Part shown: positions 16,075 through 25,309 of the stretch, one piece after another | How positions within the stretch are numbered: the first letter of the stretch is position 1 | Layout of the letters: every line of letters begins with the position of its first letter | Source: Pseudomonas sp. Q11 | GTDB lineage: Bacteria > Pseudomonadota > Gammaproteobacteria > Pseudomonadales > Pseudomonadaceae | NCBI RefSeq assembly: GCF_024494355.1 | Contig: NZ_JAKNQY010000008.1 | Span: 1-64,000, forward strand | DNA length: 64,000 nt | Direction: 5' to 3' | The notes under the pieces: generated by a model | Database searches by the model: none | What the model saw: the letters and a program-made list of their open reading frames with translations, nothing else | Told to the model about the DNA's origin: nothing | Translations under genes and position numbers: made by a program

Positions 16075-18863
16075 GTCGGCAGATTCATCGCAAGACTCCC
16101 GTCGTGGCGGTATTCAATGGACGAGCCGGACCTGTCCGTCGGGTGGACTATCTGCGCGGTTCGACACGCGACGAAACCCAAAGGCTGGTCACGGCCCAGG
16201 CGTATGACCTCCTCGGGCGCATTGTCGATCAATGGGATCCGCGCTTTCACGGCACGCAAACCATCAGCCTGCACAGCCTCTACAGCCTGTCCGGCACACC
16301 GCTGCGTACTGAAAACGTCGATGCCGGGTGGCGCTGCGAATTGCCCGGCCTGGCCGGCGAACACCTGCACCGTTGGGATGCCCGCGGCAGCGAGCAACAG
16401 ACCGAATACGACTCGCAGTTGCGGCCCACGCTGATCCGCGAGCGCCGCCAGGACCAAACTTGGACCACCGTGGGTCGCCTGCGCTACGGCAGCCCTTCGG
16501 CCGAAGACGCCCTGCACAATCGATGCGGTCAACGGGTGGAACATTACGACACGGCCGGGCTGGTCACCGTTGAGGATTATTCGATGGCAGGGCTTCCCCT
16601 GGATCAGGGGCAACGTTTCCTCGACACGCTGGAGATGCCCGACTGGCCGGATGATGCAGCGGGGCGCGAGCGTTTACTGGAGCCTGCCCGCTACGACACC
16701 CGTTGGCAGTACGACGCCTTGGGTGATGCCTTGGGTCAGACCGATGCCAAGGGACACAGCCGACGCATTGAGCTCAATGTCGCCGGACAGCCCAAGAGCG
16801 TGCATTGGCAATGGGCAGGCAGCCCCACTGCCGAGCTGGTCACCCATGCGTTCCAATACTCTGCCGAGGGGCAGCTACAGGCGTCCACCGCCGGCAATGG
16901 CATCAAGACAAGCCTTGCCTATGACCCGGCCAACGGGCGCCTGACTGAGCTCAAAGCCATGAACGGCAGCGATACCCTGCAGCACTTGTCCTACCTCTAC
17001 GATCCCGTAGGCCATGTCACGTCTATCGCCGATCACACCCATGTCGTGCGTTACCACGCCAACCAGCGCAGCGAAGACATTCGTACCTTCGTCTATGACA
17101 GCCTGTATCGCCTGGAAAGCGCCACGGGACTGGAAATCCCCGGAGCGGGCACACAACCAGGGTTGCCAGGGCTTGTTCCGCCCACTGACCTGTCCCTGCG
17201 AACCCCATACACTCAACACTACGAGTATGACCTCGGCGGTAACCTGAAGAAGCTGATCCACAGCAGCGCGACCCCAAGCCAGGCGCACACGCTGCGCCTG
17301 ACCATGGACCCGTCGAGCAATCGCTGCCTGCAATGGCACAAGGGCGAAGCCGCCCCCGGCGACGACTTGGACTTCGATGCCGGCGGCAACCAACTGAACC
17401 TGCCCGCCTGCGGACAACACCTGACCTGGAACTGGCGCAATCAATTGCACAAGGTGACCCAAGTCCAGCGCCGCGACGGCGAAGACGATGCCGAGCATTA
17501 CACCTACAACGACCAGGGCATCCGCATGCGCAAGCGGCGAATCGCCCAGGCCGCTTCCGTCAGCCACGTGCGCGACGTGCGTTACTTGCCAGGCCTGGAA
17601 ATCCGCACCCTGGACAACAGCGAAGAATTGCACGTCTGCACCTTGCAAGGCCCGGCGTCCAACGTGCGCGGACTGTACTGGGCCAAGGGCCGGCCGAGCG
17701 AAATCGAGCAAGGCCAACTGCGCTACAGCCTTGAAGATCATCTGGGTTCGTTGGTGATGGAACTGGACCAGGACGCCCGGCTCATCAGCCTCGAAGGTTA
17801 CTACCCCTTCGGTGGCACGGCGTGGTGGGCGGCGGACTCCCAGGTGCAGGCCAGTTACAAGACCGTTCGGTACTCCGGCAAGGAGCGCGATGCCAGTGGG
17901 CTTTATTACTACGGGTTTCGTTATTACGCACCGTGGATGATGCGCTGGATCAACCCGGACCCGGCGGGGCCGGTGGATGGGTTGAATGTGTATGCGATGG
18001 TGGGGAATAACCCGATCGGGCTTGTGGATGCTTTCGGGTTGGGCAAGGAGAAATTTTATCAAGCCTTTAGCCAAGAGACGGAACGCATGCTGACAGGGGC
18101 GGGGAAAAACCCCTTACCACCGCAAAAGGGAAAGCCGCACGAAGTCAAGCAAGCGCGGGAAGAATTTTATAGAGAATTCCCCTACGCACGATTTACCACG
18201 GCTACAAAAAACAAACTGACTGCACATGCTGGCGTGCTGTTTGACAACGGCGATCCCAGCGCCTCGATCATGATAACCAATGTATACAATATTCCCCAAC
18301 CAAAGAACGTTGAGGAGGTTCCAGGAATCACTGTCCATAAGCCTCGACATCCCACCGTACGGGAGCCCCACTTACTCATGTCAGGAATACTGGCGGTCGA
18401 CCCGAGCGAATTCGCGACCCATCTGGGTGAACGCTATATCGAAGCTGTCAGGGACCCCGATATAAAAATCTATAGGGGAGGCAGTGCGACCCCAGTCGGT
18501 ATCAGCGGTATTGAATATGAAGCATCCCTGCCCGATATGGTGAGAGAACTGGTCATTCCTCATATCGAGCAGAGCGATACTCTGACCCCGCAAAGTGCCG
18601 GCATTCCCGGGTATCACGCGGAGGTCATCCAGGGCAACTTAATCAGGTTATTCCCGAACGTTAAGGAAAATCTTCAATTTGTCACCATCGCCACACAGAA
18701 GCTGCAAGGTGCCAATGTCGTTGAAGACTTTCCAGCCTGTTTCAATTGCACCAACATCTTGCTGGACAGCGATGATGGAGCCCCCGGATTCAACATCATC
18801 ACTGGAAGGACGCTCATATCCCATGACGAATGGAGGCGTATGGTGAAAGCCTACCCAGACTGA
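16071..18863 (+). CDS. Tc toxin subunit C with deaminase-like C-terminal toxin
   Basis: A 930-residue TccC-type protein. Residues 1-658 are the RHS/YD-repeat shell, with YD motifs such as TEYDSQLRPTLI and YDPVGHVTSI. It ends in the RHS-associated core (SGLYYYGFRYYAPWMMRWI, then DPAGPVDGLNVYAMVGNNPIGLVDAFGLG), where TccC proteins self-cleave. Residues 659-930 are the variable toxin. GC content drops sharply at 18045. The toxin shows His849-Ala-Glu851 and PA-Cys890-FN-Cys893, the HxE...CxxC zinc signature of the cytidine-deaminase fold, most like YwqJ-type deaminase toxins. That assignment is by motif and needs a profile search. TccC3/TccC5-like ADP-ribosyltransferase motifs were not seen. Confidence 0.9.
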   Translation: MSRQIHRKTPVVAVFNGRAGPVRRVDYLRGSTRDETQRLVTAQAYDLLGRIVDQWDPRFHGTQTISLHSLYSLSGTPLRTENVDAGWRCELPGLAGEHLHRWDARGSEQQTEYDSQLRPTLIRERRQDQTWTTVGRLRYGSPSAEDALHNRCGQRVEHYDTAGLVTVEDYSMAGLPLDQGQRFLDTLEMPDWPDDAAGRERLLEPARYDTRWQYDALGDALGQTDAKGHSRRIELNVAGQPKSVHWQWAGSPTAELVTHAFQYSAEGQLQASTAGNGIKTSLAYDPANGRLTELKAMNGSDTLQHLSYLYDPVGHVTSIADHTHVVRYHANQRSEDIRTFVYDSLYRLESATGLEIPGAGTQPGLPGLVPPTDLSLRTPYTQHYEYDLGGNLKKLIHSSATPSQAHTLRLTMDPSSNRCLQWHKGEAAPGDDLDFDAGGNQLNLPACGQHLTWNWRNQLHKVTQVQRRDGEDDAEHYTYNDQGIRMRKRRIAQAASVSHVRDVRYLPGLEIRTLDNSEELHVCTLQGPASNVRGLYWAKGRPSEIEQGQLRYSLEDHLGSLVMELDQDARLISLEGYYPFGGTAWWAADSQVQASYKTVRYSGKERDASGLYYYGFRYYAPWMMRWINPDPAGPVDGLNVYAMVGNNPIGLVDAFGLGKEKFYQAFSQETERMLTGAGKNPLPPQKGKPHEVKQAREEFYREFPYARFTTATKNKLTAHAGVLFDNGDPSASIMITNVYNIPQPKNVEEVPGITVHKPRHPTVREPHLLMSGILAVDPSEFATHLGERYIEAVRDPDIKIYRGGSATPVGISGIEYEASLPDMVRELVIPHIEQSDTLTPQSAGIPGYHAEVIQGNLIRLFPNVKENLQFVTIATQKLQGANVVEDFPACFNCTNILLDSDDGAPGFNIITGRTLISHDEWRRMVKAYPD

Positions 18864-18885
18864 TGCCACCCATAGCAGGAATCAT

Positions 18886-21800
18886 TCACTGCCCAGGCAT
18901 TTCGAGCAACTGCCGACTCAACCGTCGCAGCAACTCCGTGCGACCGTATCCCAGCTCTATCATGCCTTGCTCATACTTTTCTTTAGAGATAGCACCCGTC
19001 AGCTGCGCCTCAAGCAATGCCTCAGCCTGTTCAGCGTACTTAATCGAGTTCTGAAGAAACGCTTGCGGGTACCGCTTTTTCAAATACCGTCGCCAAAACC
19101 GTTGCCCGATCATCTGATTCACCAACCCATCGCCTGCTTCCAGCGCCAGGACAGACTGATAGGCCTGGCTCAGCGCCGCTTCGTCCACATCCGCCAGCGC
19201 CTGGAACAACATCCCCTTGGATTGCCATGGCAACTCAAGCCGCTCGGCCAAACCGGTCTGGAACGCCAGGTAGACTTCCACCTCATCAATGGTCCCGGTG
19301 AGTTCGCCATCCTCATCCAAGGCGATAAACGTCTCGCCCGCCTGCAATCGACTCTGAATCGTGGCGCGGGCAATCTCGTTGACCTGGTCCAACCGGGACT
19401 TGCCCTTGGCCAGCGCCAGCAACCTGGCTTCGACCTGCCCGGCGTCGCCCTCCCGATACGCTTCATGGACCAGGACCTTGACCCCCATTTCGTTGAACAG
19501 CTGGGCCCCGGCATCGGCACAGGAATCCGGGTTGATTGCCATGCGAAACAAATCCTCGCGCAATGTCGCGTCTGCGGACATCGCGTCGAGCATTCTCCAG
19601 ACTCGCTCCACCAGTTGGGGACGATAAGTCGCCTCGACGTAATCAGCAGCCTCCGTCAATTGCTCCAGCACCTCGAAAAAACCCTGGGCACCGGCTTCAC
19701 GCTCAAGCTCATCCCAAGTCCGTTGCCGAGCCACGCCCTGCTCAGCGTCGACATCTTCGAGCCAATGCTGGCTGGTCAACTCGCCCTTGGGCGGATAACT
19801 GCGCGCCGGGTCATAGCCGACCGAACGCATGTAGTTCTGGAATTGCCTTAGACAATCGTCCGGCAGTTGGTCCCGGCTCAAACGGGTGCGGGCGATCAAC
19901 CGGGCTTGCTCGGAGCCGGGCGTCACTTGCGGTATACGGCTAATGGGGTTGTCCATCAAATTCAATTCGAAGGCAGGCGGCCGCGCTGTGGAAAACCAGC
20001 CTGGCGGCCAATCGGCAATGCCGGTGTTCTGCAAATCCAGCACGCTGAGCTCCGGCATGAGGCTGATGTCGGGAAGCAGAGTCAAGGTTGGATTATTACT
20101 CAGCCGCAACACTTCCAGACGGCTAAGCCCCGCTATTTCAGCCACGTTTTCGGCGGTGAGGCTCAGCCGGTTGTCGGCGAGGTCCAGCCGTTGCAGATCG
20201 GCATAATTGAGTCGGGGAGGCGTGACGAGATTGTTGTGGCTCAGATCCAGCGCCTTCAAATCAGGAAAATAATCGAGGAACGGCCCCATATCGACACGAA
20301 GCGCTCCCTGGCGCCACTGAAGCGAGCTCACATGAGGAAAACTCACCTCCAATGCTGGGAAATAATCGAGAAAATCGTGCGACCAGTGATGATCCAGATC
20401 CAGCGCGTAGCCCTCGGGCGATGGGTCCAATCCTGCTCGCCAACATTGCTTGAGGGTCGATGCCAGTTTTCTCTTGTGGTAGCGCTGATTGATTGGCAGC
20501 GTATCGCCCCGCTCGATGGCGACCCAATCCTCCAGTGCCCTGCTCAACCCTTCGAATTCAATCTCTCGGGTCCTGAGATTTTCCAAGGCCATTGCCTCGG
20601 AAGGAAATGAGCCGAGGAACTTGGAAAAGGCCTGCTCCGACGTGTCGGGGTACAGCACCTGGAACCGCCCCTCCAGGTTCAACCCGTCCCCGGCGCCAAG
20701 CAGCCGCTCATCCACCCGCCCATAGCCCGGCGACTCCCCGAGCAGACGCGCGACAATCGGTGGGTCCTCCACCGCCCCGGTTGCACCCAGCAAGATCTTG
20801 CGAAACGTCGCCCTGTCCAGTGGCGCTCTCTGGACAGCCCGCCTCAGCAGAGGCCCGTCACCCAGGTTGTAGCCCAACGTTCGAAGCTCAGCCTCGCTCA
20901 GGGCATGCAGGATGTCGGTGTAGAAATCATCGGCGCTGTGCACCGAATTGGCTTGCTCGCCAAACAGCCGAGGCGTTGCCTCTTCCACCGGCACGAGTAC
21001 CTTGCGCACGGACGATGACGACGGCCCGACGCTGTCGAGCAGCGGTCCCTCAAGCCCCCCGTCGCGAATTTCGATACGCACGTCTGTCGGCCATCCAGGC
21101 AGTTGCTCCAGGCTGTGCAACGCCAACCGCCACGTATCAGGGTTGCCCTTCGTGGGTAAATACAACGCTTCGTAGGCCTGGACAATCCGCCATTCATCCA
21201 TTGCCCGGCGCGCAGACTGGCGCAGGCGCAACGGCAAATACCCTCGCTCGCTCATCTGCCGGCGCTCCACCTCGGTGACGTCGATCAACAGCTCGTCCAC
21301 CACGGCGCGGGGCATCTGGGGAAATTCACTGCGCAAGGCCTGGGCGCCAGCGACACCCGCCTCGTCGGCCACCGGCTCGATGGTGACTGGACGACCTTGC
21401 GCGGCACGGAAGCGCTTGATGGTTTCGGCCAACAACACTGGAGGCCGGGCGTGTTCAACGTGCAGTTGGCGCAAGCCTGATTCTTCGACCCCGCTGACGA
21501 TGCGGATCTGCTCCAGGGTTTCGTCCGAAAAAGCTTCGACGCTGTGCCCCAGGCGCCGCATCAGTTTTGTCCCTTGCCAGCTCAGCGGACGTTCGGCCTC
21601 GTGGACCCAGGCGCCGACCTCGTTATGGGCCAGCCTGGGGGCATAGGCATCGGCGCGAGAGGGATGTTGAATCCGATACACCGACGAATTCGGGGCCTGC
21701 TCGACCAAGAACTGCTGGCCGTCGAGCAACAGGACCTCCTGGTCCTGATGAAGATAAAGGCCATTAGCTTGTGGCCGAGCGCCCGTCTCGAGGGCCAGTG

Positions 21801-23379
21801 ACTGTTCATAAGGCGCGAGATCGGGGTGCCATAGACGCGATTGCCCATCGCGGACCTGGACCACTTTCATCTGTTCGACAAACGACGAAGGCCGGCTGGA
21901 CCGGACGGCCCCCACCCCTTTGCCCCCTGCTGCGAAAAGCCCCATGAGCGCCATGTTTTCAGCCACCCCGAGCAAGTGCGCGGCAGCTTCAGCACGTTGG
22001 CCGTGCGACCAGTCGACGATGCCTTCGAAGGTTTCATCGAGCAGTTGATAAGCGGTGTAGGCCATCAATGTTTCGCCGAGTACCGGTACGAGCGACGCTG
22101 CCGTAAAAGCGGCCATTTCCAACACCGTCTCGGCCACTTGCATGAAACTGTCCCAGCGAGCCCCACGGGACTTGAGATCTTCGTCTCCCGTCGGCACGGC
22201 CAGCAGGCGGGCGTCCTGGAACATCTGGTCCAGCCGTTGCTCGAACCCATGCTCCCAGAGATCGCCCTTCACTCGTCGGCAGGTCATTCGCAGCTTGGGA
22301 TTTTCCACCGGTTCGCGCCTGGCCTTGAACAACTGCGCATTGAGCGCGGCAAAAAAACGTCCACGGCTGGCCAAGGGAATGAAGCGACTGAAAACACGTT
22401 GGTAACGCTTCGAACGCAACCGAACGGCCAGCGCCGTGAAGAACGCCGCCGTGGAACCGTACTGCCTGATTGGATACTCCGGATCGTCGGGGATATACAC
22501 CACGACCGGTTCGGCCTGCCGGCTCTGCTCAAGATCGGGAGCAATCATCACGATGCCGGTCAGTCGAGTATCGAGCAGGTACACGTCGTGGCAATACTGT
22601 GGCTTGCCGCGATAACTGACCTTTTGCTGGCCGCCCATCAAACCCTGCAATGTCCGATGAACCTGCGCACTGATATCCCCCTTGATCCGCCCCATGGCCG
22701 CTGCGGCACGGAAGGCGTCCTTGTCGTGGGTTTCGATACACGCCTGGACCACGGCAGCCGCGACCGGCTCCTCGAGCAGGTTATTCTTCAAATACGCTTG
22801 ATAGCGCCCACCAATGTCCAGCTCCCGGCAGAGCGCCACGAACACCGGCAAGGTCAGCGTGTTGCTCACAGGCAGGATATTGAACTGCCCGCTCGCCGAG
22901 GGTCGGGTAATGAAACAGGACGCGTCGTCGAAAAAACCTGGCCGTGATTCTTTTGCCTCAAAATTTTGCAGGGCGGCATCCAACAGCGAAATCGTTCGGG
23001 ACCTGTATGCGACGGAGATCCCCTCCGGAATGTAGAGCCGCAGGTATGTTTGCCTGACATCCAACGTGACGTTGCAACGCTTTTCCAGCGCAGCGACCAA
23101 CAGCGGCTCGGCAAAGGCTTCGATGGACTGGAGCCGAGCGAGCACTTTTTCCAGTTTTTGCCGAGACTTCCAAGTGGCTTGCAAGGCGCTTTTCAGGTGC
23201 TCCCTATCCGCCGCGGCAGCCTTAGAAAACCCCGGGGGCATTGACCCGCTGGCTTGTATGAGCGCCGTACGTTGTTGCGATGAAAGCCCGGCCAGCCAGT
23301 CGGGCATCGAATAGACGAGCCATTCCTGGGGATCGGTCAGCCGGGGGCTATTCGGCACTAAGGTTTGCAGAGAAGTCAT
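18886..23379 (-). CDS. LRR/NEL-type E3 ubiquitin-ligase effector with dermonecrotic-toxin-like N-terminus
   Basis: A 1497-residue protein, convergent with tcC and only 22 bp from it. Residues 1-~900 form a long helical region like the DUF6543/dermonecrotic-toxin-like part of Pseudomonas effectors, with a hydrophobic stretch near residue 440 (EMAAFTAASLVPVLGETLMAY). Leucine-rich repeats lie at roughly 1033-1140 (LKALDLSHNNL, LQRLDLADNRL, LEVLRLSNNPTL, LSVLDLQNTGI). The C-terminus is a NEL domain with the catalytic CxD as Cys1287-Ala-Asp in NPDSCADAG. NEL enzymes (IpaH, SspH, SlrP) transfer ubiquitin onto host proteins, so this is a eukaryote-directed effector by family. There is no Sec signal peptide, and the export route is not evident from the sequence. 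A palindrome like that before tcB was not found upstream. Confidence 0.88.
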   Translation of the reverse strand: MTSLQTLVPNSPRLTDPQEWLVYSMPDWLAGLSSQQRTALIQASGSMPPGFSKAAAADREHLKSALQATWKSRQKLEKVLARLQSIEAFAEPLLVAALEKRCNVTLDVRQTYLRLYIPEGISVAYRSRTISLLDAALQNFEAKESRPGFFDDASCFITRPSASGQFNILPVSNTLTLPVFVALCRELDIGGRYQAYLKNNLLEEPVAAAVVQACIETHDKDAFRAAAAMGRIKGDISAQVHRTLQGLMGGQQKVSYRGKPQYCHDVYLLDTRLTGIVMIAPDLEQSRQAEPVVVYIPDDPEYPIRQYGSTAAFFTALAVRLRSKRYQRVFSRFIPLASRGRFFAALNAQLFKARREPVENPKLRMTCRRVKGDLWEHGFEQRLDQMFQDARLLAVPTGDEDLKSRGARWDSFMQVAETVLEMAAFTAASLVPVLGETLMAYTAYQLLDETFEGIVDWSHGQRAEAAAHLLGVAENMALMGLFAAGGKGVGAVRSSRPSSFVEQMKVVQVRDGQSRLWHPDLAPYEQSLALETGARPQANGLYLHQDQEVLLLDGQQFLVEQAPNSSVYRIQHPSRADAYAPRLAHNEVGAWVHEAERPLSWQGTKLMRRLGHSVEAFSDETLEQIRIVSGVEESGLRQLHVEHARPPVLLAETIKRFRAAQGRPVTIEPVADEAGVAGAQALRSEFPQMPRAVVDELLIDVTEVERRQMSERGYLPLRLRQSARRAMDEWRIVQAYEALYLPTKGNPDTWRLALHSLEQLPGWPTDVRIEIRDGGLEGPLLDSVGPSSSSVRKVLVPVEEATPRLFGEQANSVHSADDFYTDILHALSEAELRTLGYNLGDGPLLRRAVQRAPLDRATFRKILLGATGAVEDPPIVARLLGESPGYGRVDERLLGAGDGLNLEGRFQVLYPDTSEQAFSKFLGSFPSEAMALENLRTREIEFEGLSRALEDWVAIERGDTLPINQRYHKRKLASTLKQCWRAGLDPSPEGYALDLDHHWSHDFLDYFPALEVSFPHVSSLQWRQGALRVDMGPFLDYFPDLKALDLSHNNLVTPPRLNYADLQRLDLADNRLSLTAENVAEIAGLSRLEVLRLSNNPTLTLLPDISLMPELSVLDLQNTGIADWPPGWFSTARPPAFELNLMDNPISRIPQVTPGSEQARLIARTRLSRDQLPDDCLRQFQNYMRSVGYDPARSYPPKGELTSQHWLEDVDAEQGVARQRTWDELEREAGAQGFFEVLEQLTEAADYVEATYRPQLVERVWRMLDAMSADATLREDLFRMAINPDSCADAGAQLFNEMGVKVLVHEAYREGDAGQVEARLLALAKGKSRLDQVNEIARATIQSRLQAGETFIALDEDGELTGTIDEVEVYLAFQTGLAERLELPWQSKGMLFQALADVDEAALSQAYQSVLALEAGDGLVNQMIGQRFWRRYLKKRYPQAFLQNSIKYAEQAEALLEAQLTGAISKEKYEQGMIELGYGRTELLRRLSRQLLEMPGQ

Positions 23380-23542
23380 GTATTGCAGTCATCCGTGACA
23401 AGTGAAGCTTGAAGCTAAACGACGTCAGCTCATCGGAACCAGCCGAAACTTGTTTCCGGACAAAACACGGCGACCTGACCTGTTTGGTGCCTGCCAGCAA
23501 CATGCTATGGTTCGCCCCCGACTCCCACCGGTTTGCGCCTGC

Positions 23543-25309
23543 ATGCTGCCGACTCCCCGCACCTTGCGCCTGCTCCTTGCCATTGCGCTGATCCTCGTCG
23601 GCGCCGCCCTTGCCGCCAGCCTGGCTGTACGCCACGCCGAACACGAGGCCCTGGAAGAAGACGCCAGCCGCGCGAGCCAGCAACTGGCGCTGTATGCCAA
23701 CTCTTTGCACACCTTGATCGAACGCTACCGCGCCTTGCCCGCCGTACTGGCGCTGGACCCGGAGTTGCGTGACGCCCTCAAGGGGCCGGTCAGCCCAGCG
23801 CAACAGGACACCTTGAACCGCAAGCTGGAGAAGATCAACGGCGCCGCGCAGTCCTCGACACTGGAATTGCTCGACCACACCGGCCTGGCAATCGCCGCCA
23901 GCAACTGGCAGTTGCCCAGCAGCTACGTCGGCCACAACTATGGCTTTCGCCCCTATTTTCTCCAGACCCGCACCCAAGGCACCGGGCGGTTTTATGCGGT
24001 GGGCGTGACCAGTGGCATTCCGGGCTATTTCCTGTCCAGCGCCGTGACCGGCGACAACGGCGAGTTCCTCGGCGCCATGGTGGTGAAGCTGGAATTCCCG
24101 GAACTGGAGCGCGAATGGCGCCAGGGCAGCGACACGCTGCTGGTCAGCGATGCGCGGGGGATCATTTTCATCGCCAACCGTCCAGGCTGGCGTTATCGCC
24201 ACTTGCAACCGTTATCCGACAGCGACCACGCCGAACTCAAGGCCACGCGCCAATATGACAAACAACCGCTGCAACCCTTGGCCTTCGATCCGCTGCGACG
24301 CTTTGACGACAACAGCCATCTGACCCGGGTCGAGGCGCCCAAGGGTACGACGGACTATCTCTGGGAATCCCTGCCATTGACTGGCGAAGGGTGGACCCTG
24401 CATTTGCTGCGCCGCCCCCAGGTCGCCCTCGAAGACCTGCGCAACGCCGGGCTCGCCGCCGCCGGGCTGTGGCTGGCGCTGGTGTTTCTGCTGCTGTTTC
24501 TCAACCAGCGCTGGCGCTTGGCGAAGCTTCGCCAGCGCAGTCGTGAAGAACTCGAACGGCTGGTGGAAGAACGCACCCGGGATTTGCGTACCGCCCAGGA
24601 CGGGCTGGTGCAATCGGCCAAACTCGCGGCCCTGGGGCAGATGTCGGCGGCCCTGGCCCATGAAATCAACCAACCGCTGACGACCCAGCGCATGCAACTG
24701 GCAACCCTGCGCCTGCTACTGGATCACGGCCGGGTCGATGATGCCTACAAAGCCATCAAGCCCCTGGACGACATGCTGACCCGCATGGCTGCCCTCACCG
24801 GCCACCTGAAAACCTTCGCCCGCAAAAGCCCCAGCGGCCTGCGCGAACGGCTGGATCTGGCGGCGGTAGTGGACCAGGCATTGCAACTGCTGGACACACG
24901 CCTGCGGGACGAACAGGTCAGCACGGTGCTGCACCTGAGCCGCCCGGCGTGGGTAAGGGGCGATGCAATCCGTCTCGAACAGGTGCTGATCAACCTGCTG
25001 GGCAACGCCCTCGACGCCATGGCGGGCCAGCCGCTCAAACGCCTGGAAGTGCGCCTTGAAGCCGATGACCAGTTGTGGCGCCTGACGGTCAGTGACAGCG
25101 GCACCGGGATCGCCGAGGCGCATCTGAACCAGGTGTTCGACCCGTTCTTCACCACCAAGGCGGTGGGCGATGGCCTGGGCTTGGGCCTGGCGGTTTCGTT
25201 TGCAATCATTCATGAGTCGGGTGGACGACTGACGGCCGACAACCATGAAAACGGCGCGCAGTTCTGCGTGACCTTGCCCATCGATCAGGAGGCACAGTTG
25301 CATGCTTAG
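23543..25309 (+). CDS. mifS: C4-dicarboxylate/2-oxoglutarate sensor histidine kinase (DctB/MifS-like)
   Basis: About 588 residues. The first TM helix (RLLLAIALILVGAALAASLAV) is followed by a periplasmic double-Cache sensor of ~240 residues (NYGFRPYFLQTRTQGTGRFYAVGVTSGIPGYFLS, DARGIIFIANRPGW). A second TM (GLWLALVFLLLFLN), a coiled coil, and the phospho-acceptor box ALAHEINQPLTTQ follow, then N-box NLLGNALDAM and G-boxes DSGTGI and GLGLGLAVS. Neighbours decide the likely ligand: the stop overlaps a sigma-54 activator, and a KgtP/PcaT-type permease follows, as for MifS/MifR of P. aeruginosa. The symbol is by analogy. Three candidate ATGs (23402, 23507, 23543) lack strong ribosome-binding sites; 23543 begins just before the TM helix. 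Confidence 0.88.
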   Translation: MLPTPRTLRLLLAIALILVGAALAASLAVRHAEHEALEEDASRASQQLALYANSLHTLIERYRALPAVLALDPELRDALKGPVSPAQQDTLNRKLEKINGAAQSSTLELLDHTGLAIAASNWQLPSSYVGHNYGFRPYFLQTRTQGTGRFYAVGVTSGIPGYFLSSAVTGDNGEFLGAMVVKLEFPELEREWRQGSDTLLVSDARGIIFIANRPGWRYRHLQPLSDSDHAELKATRQYDKQPLQPLAFDPLRRFDDNSHLTRVEAPKGTTDYLWESLPLTGEGWTLHLLRRPQVALEDLRNAGLAAAGLWLALVFLLLFLNQRWRLAKLRQRSREELERLVEERTRDLRTAQDGLVQSAKLAALGQMSAALAHEINQPLTTQRMQLATLRLLLDHGRVDDAYKAIKPLDDMLTRMAALTGHLKTFARKSPSGLRERLDLAAVVDQALQLLDTRLRDEQVSTVLHLSRPAWVRGDAIRLEQVLINLLGNALDAMAGQPLKRLEVRLEADDQLWRLTVSDSGTGIAEAHLNQVFDPFFTTKAVGDGLGLGLAVSFAIIHESGGRLTADNHENGAQFCVTLPIDQEAQLHA

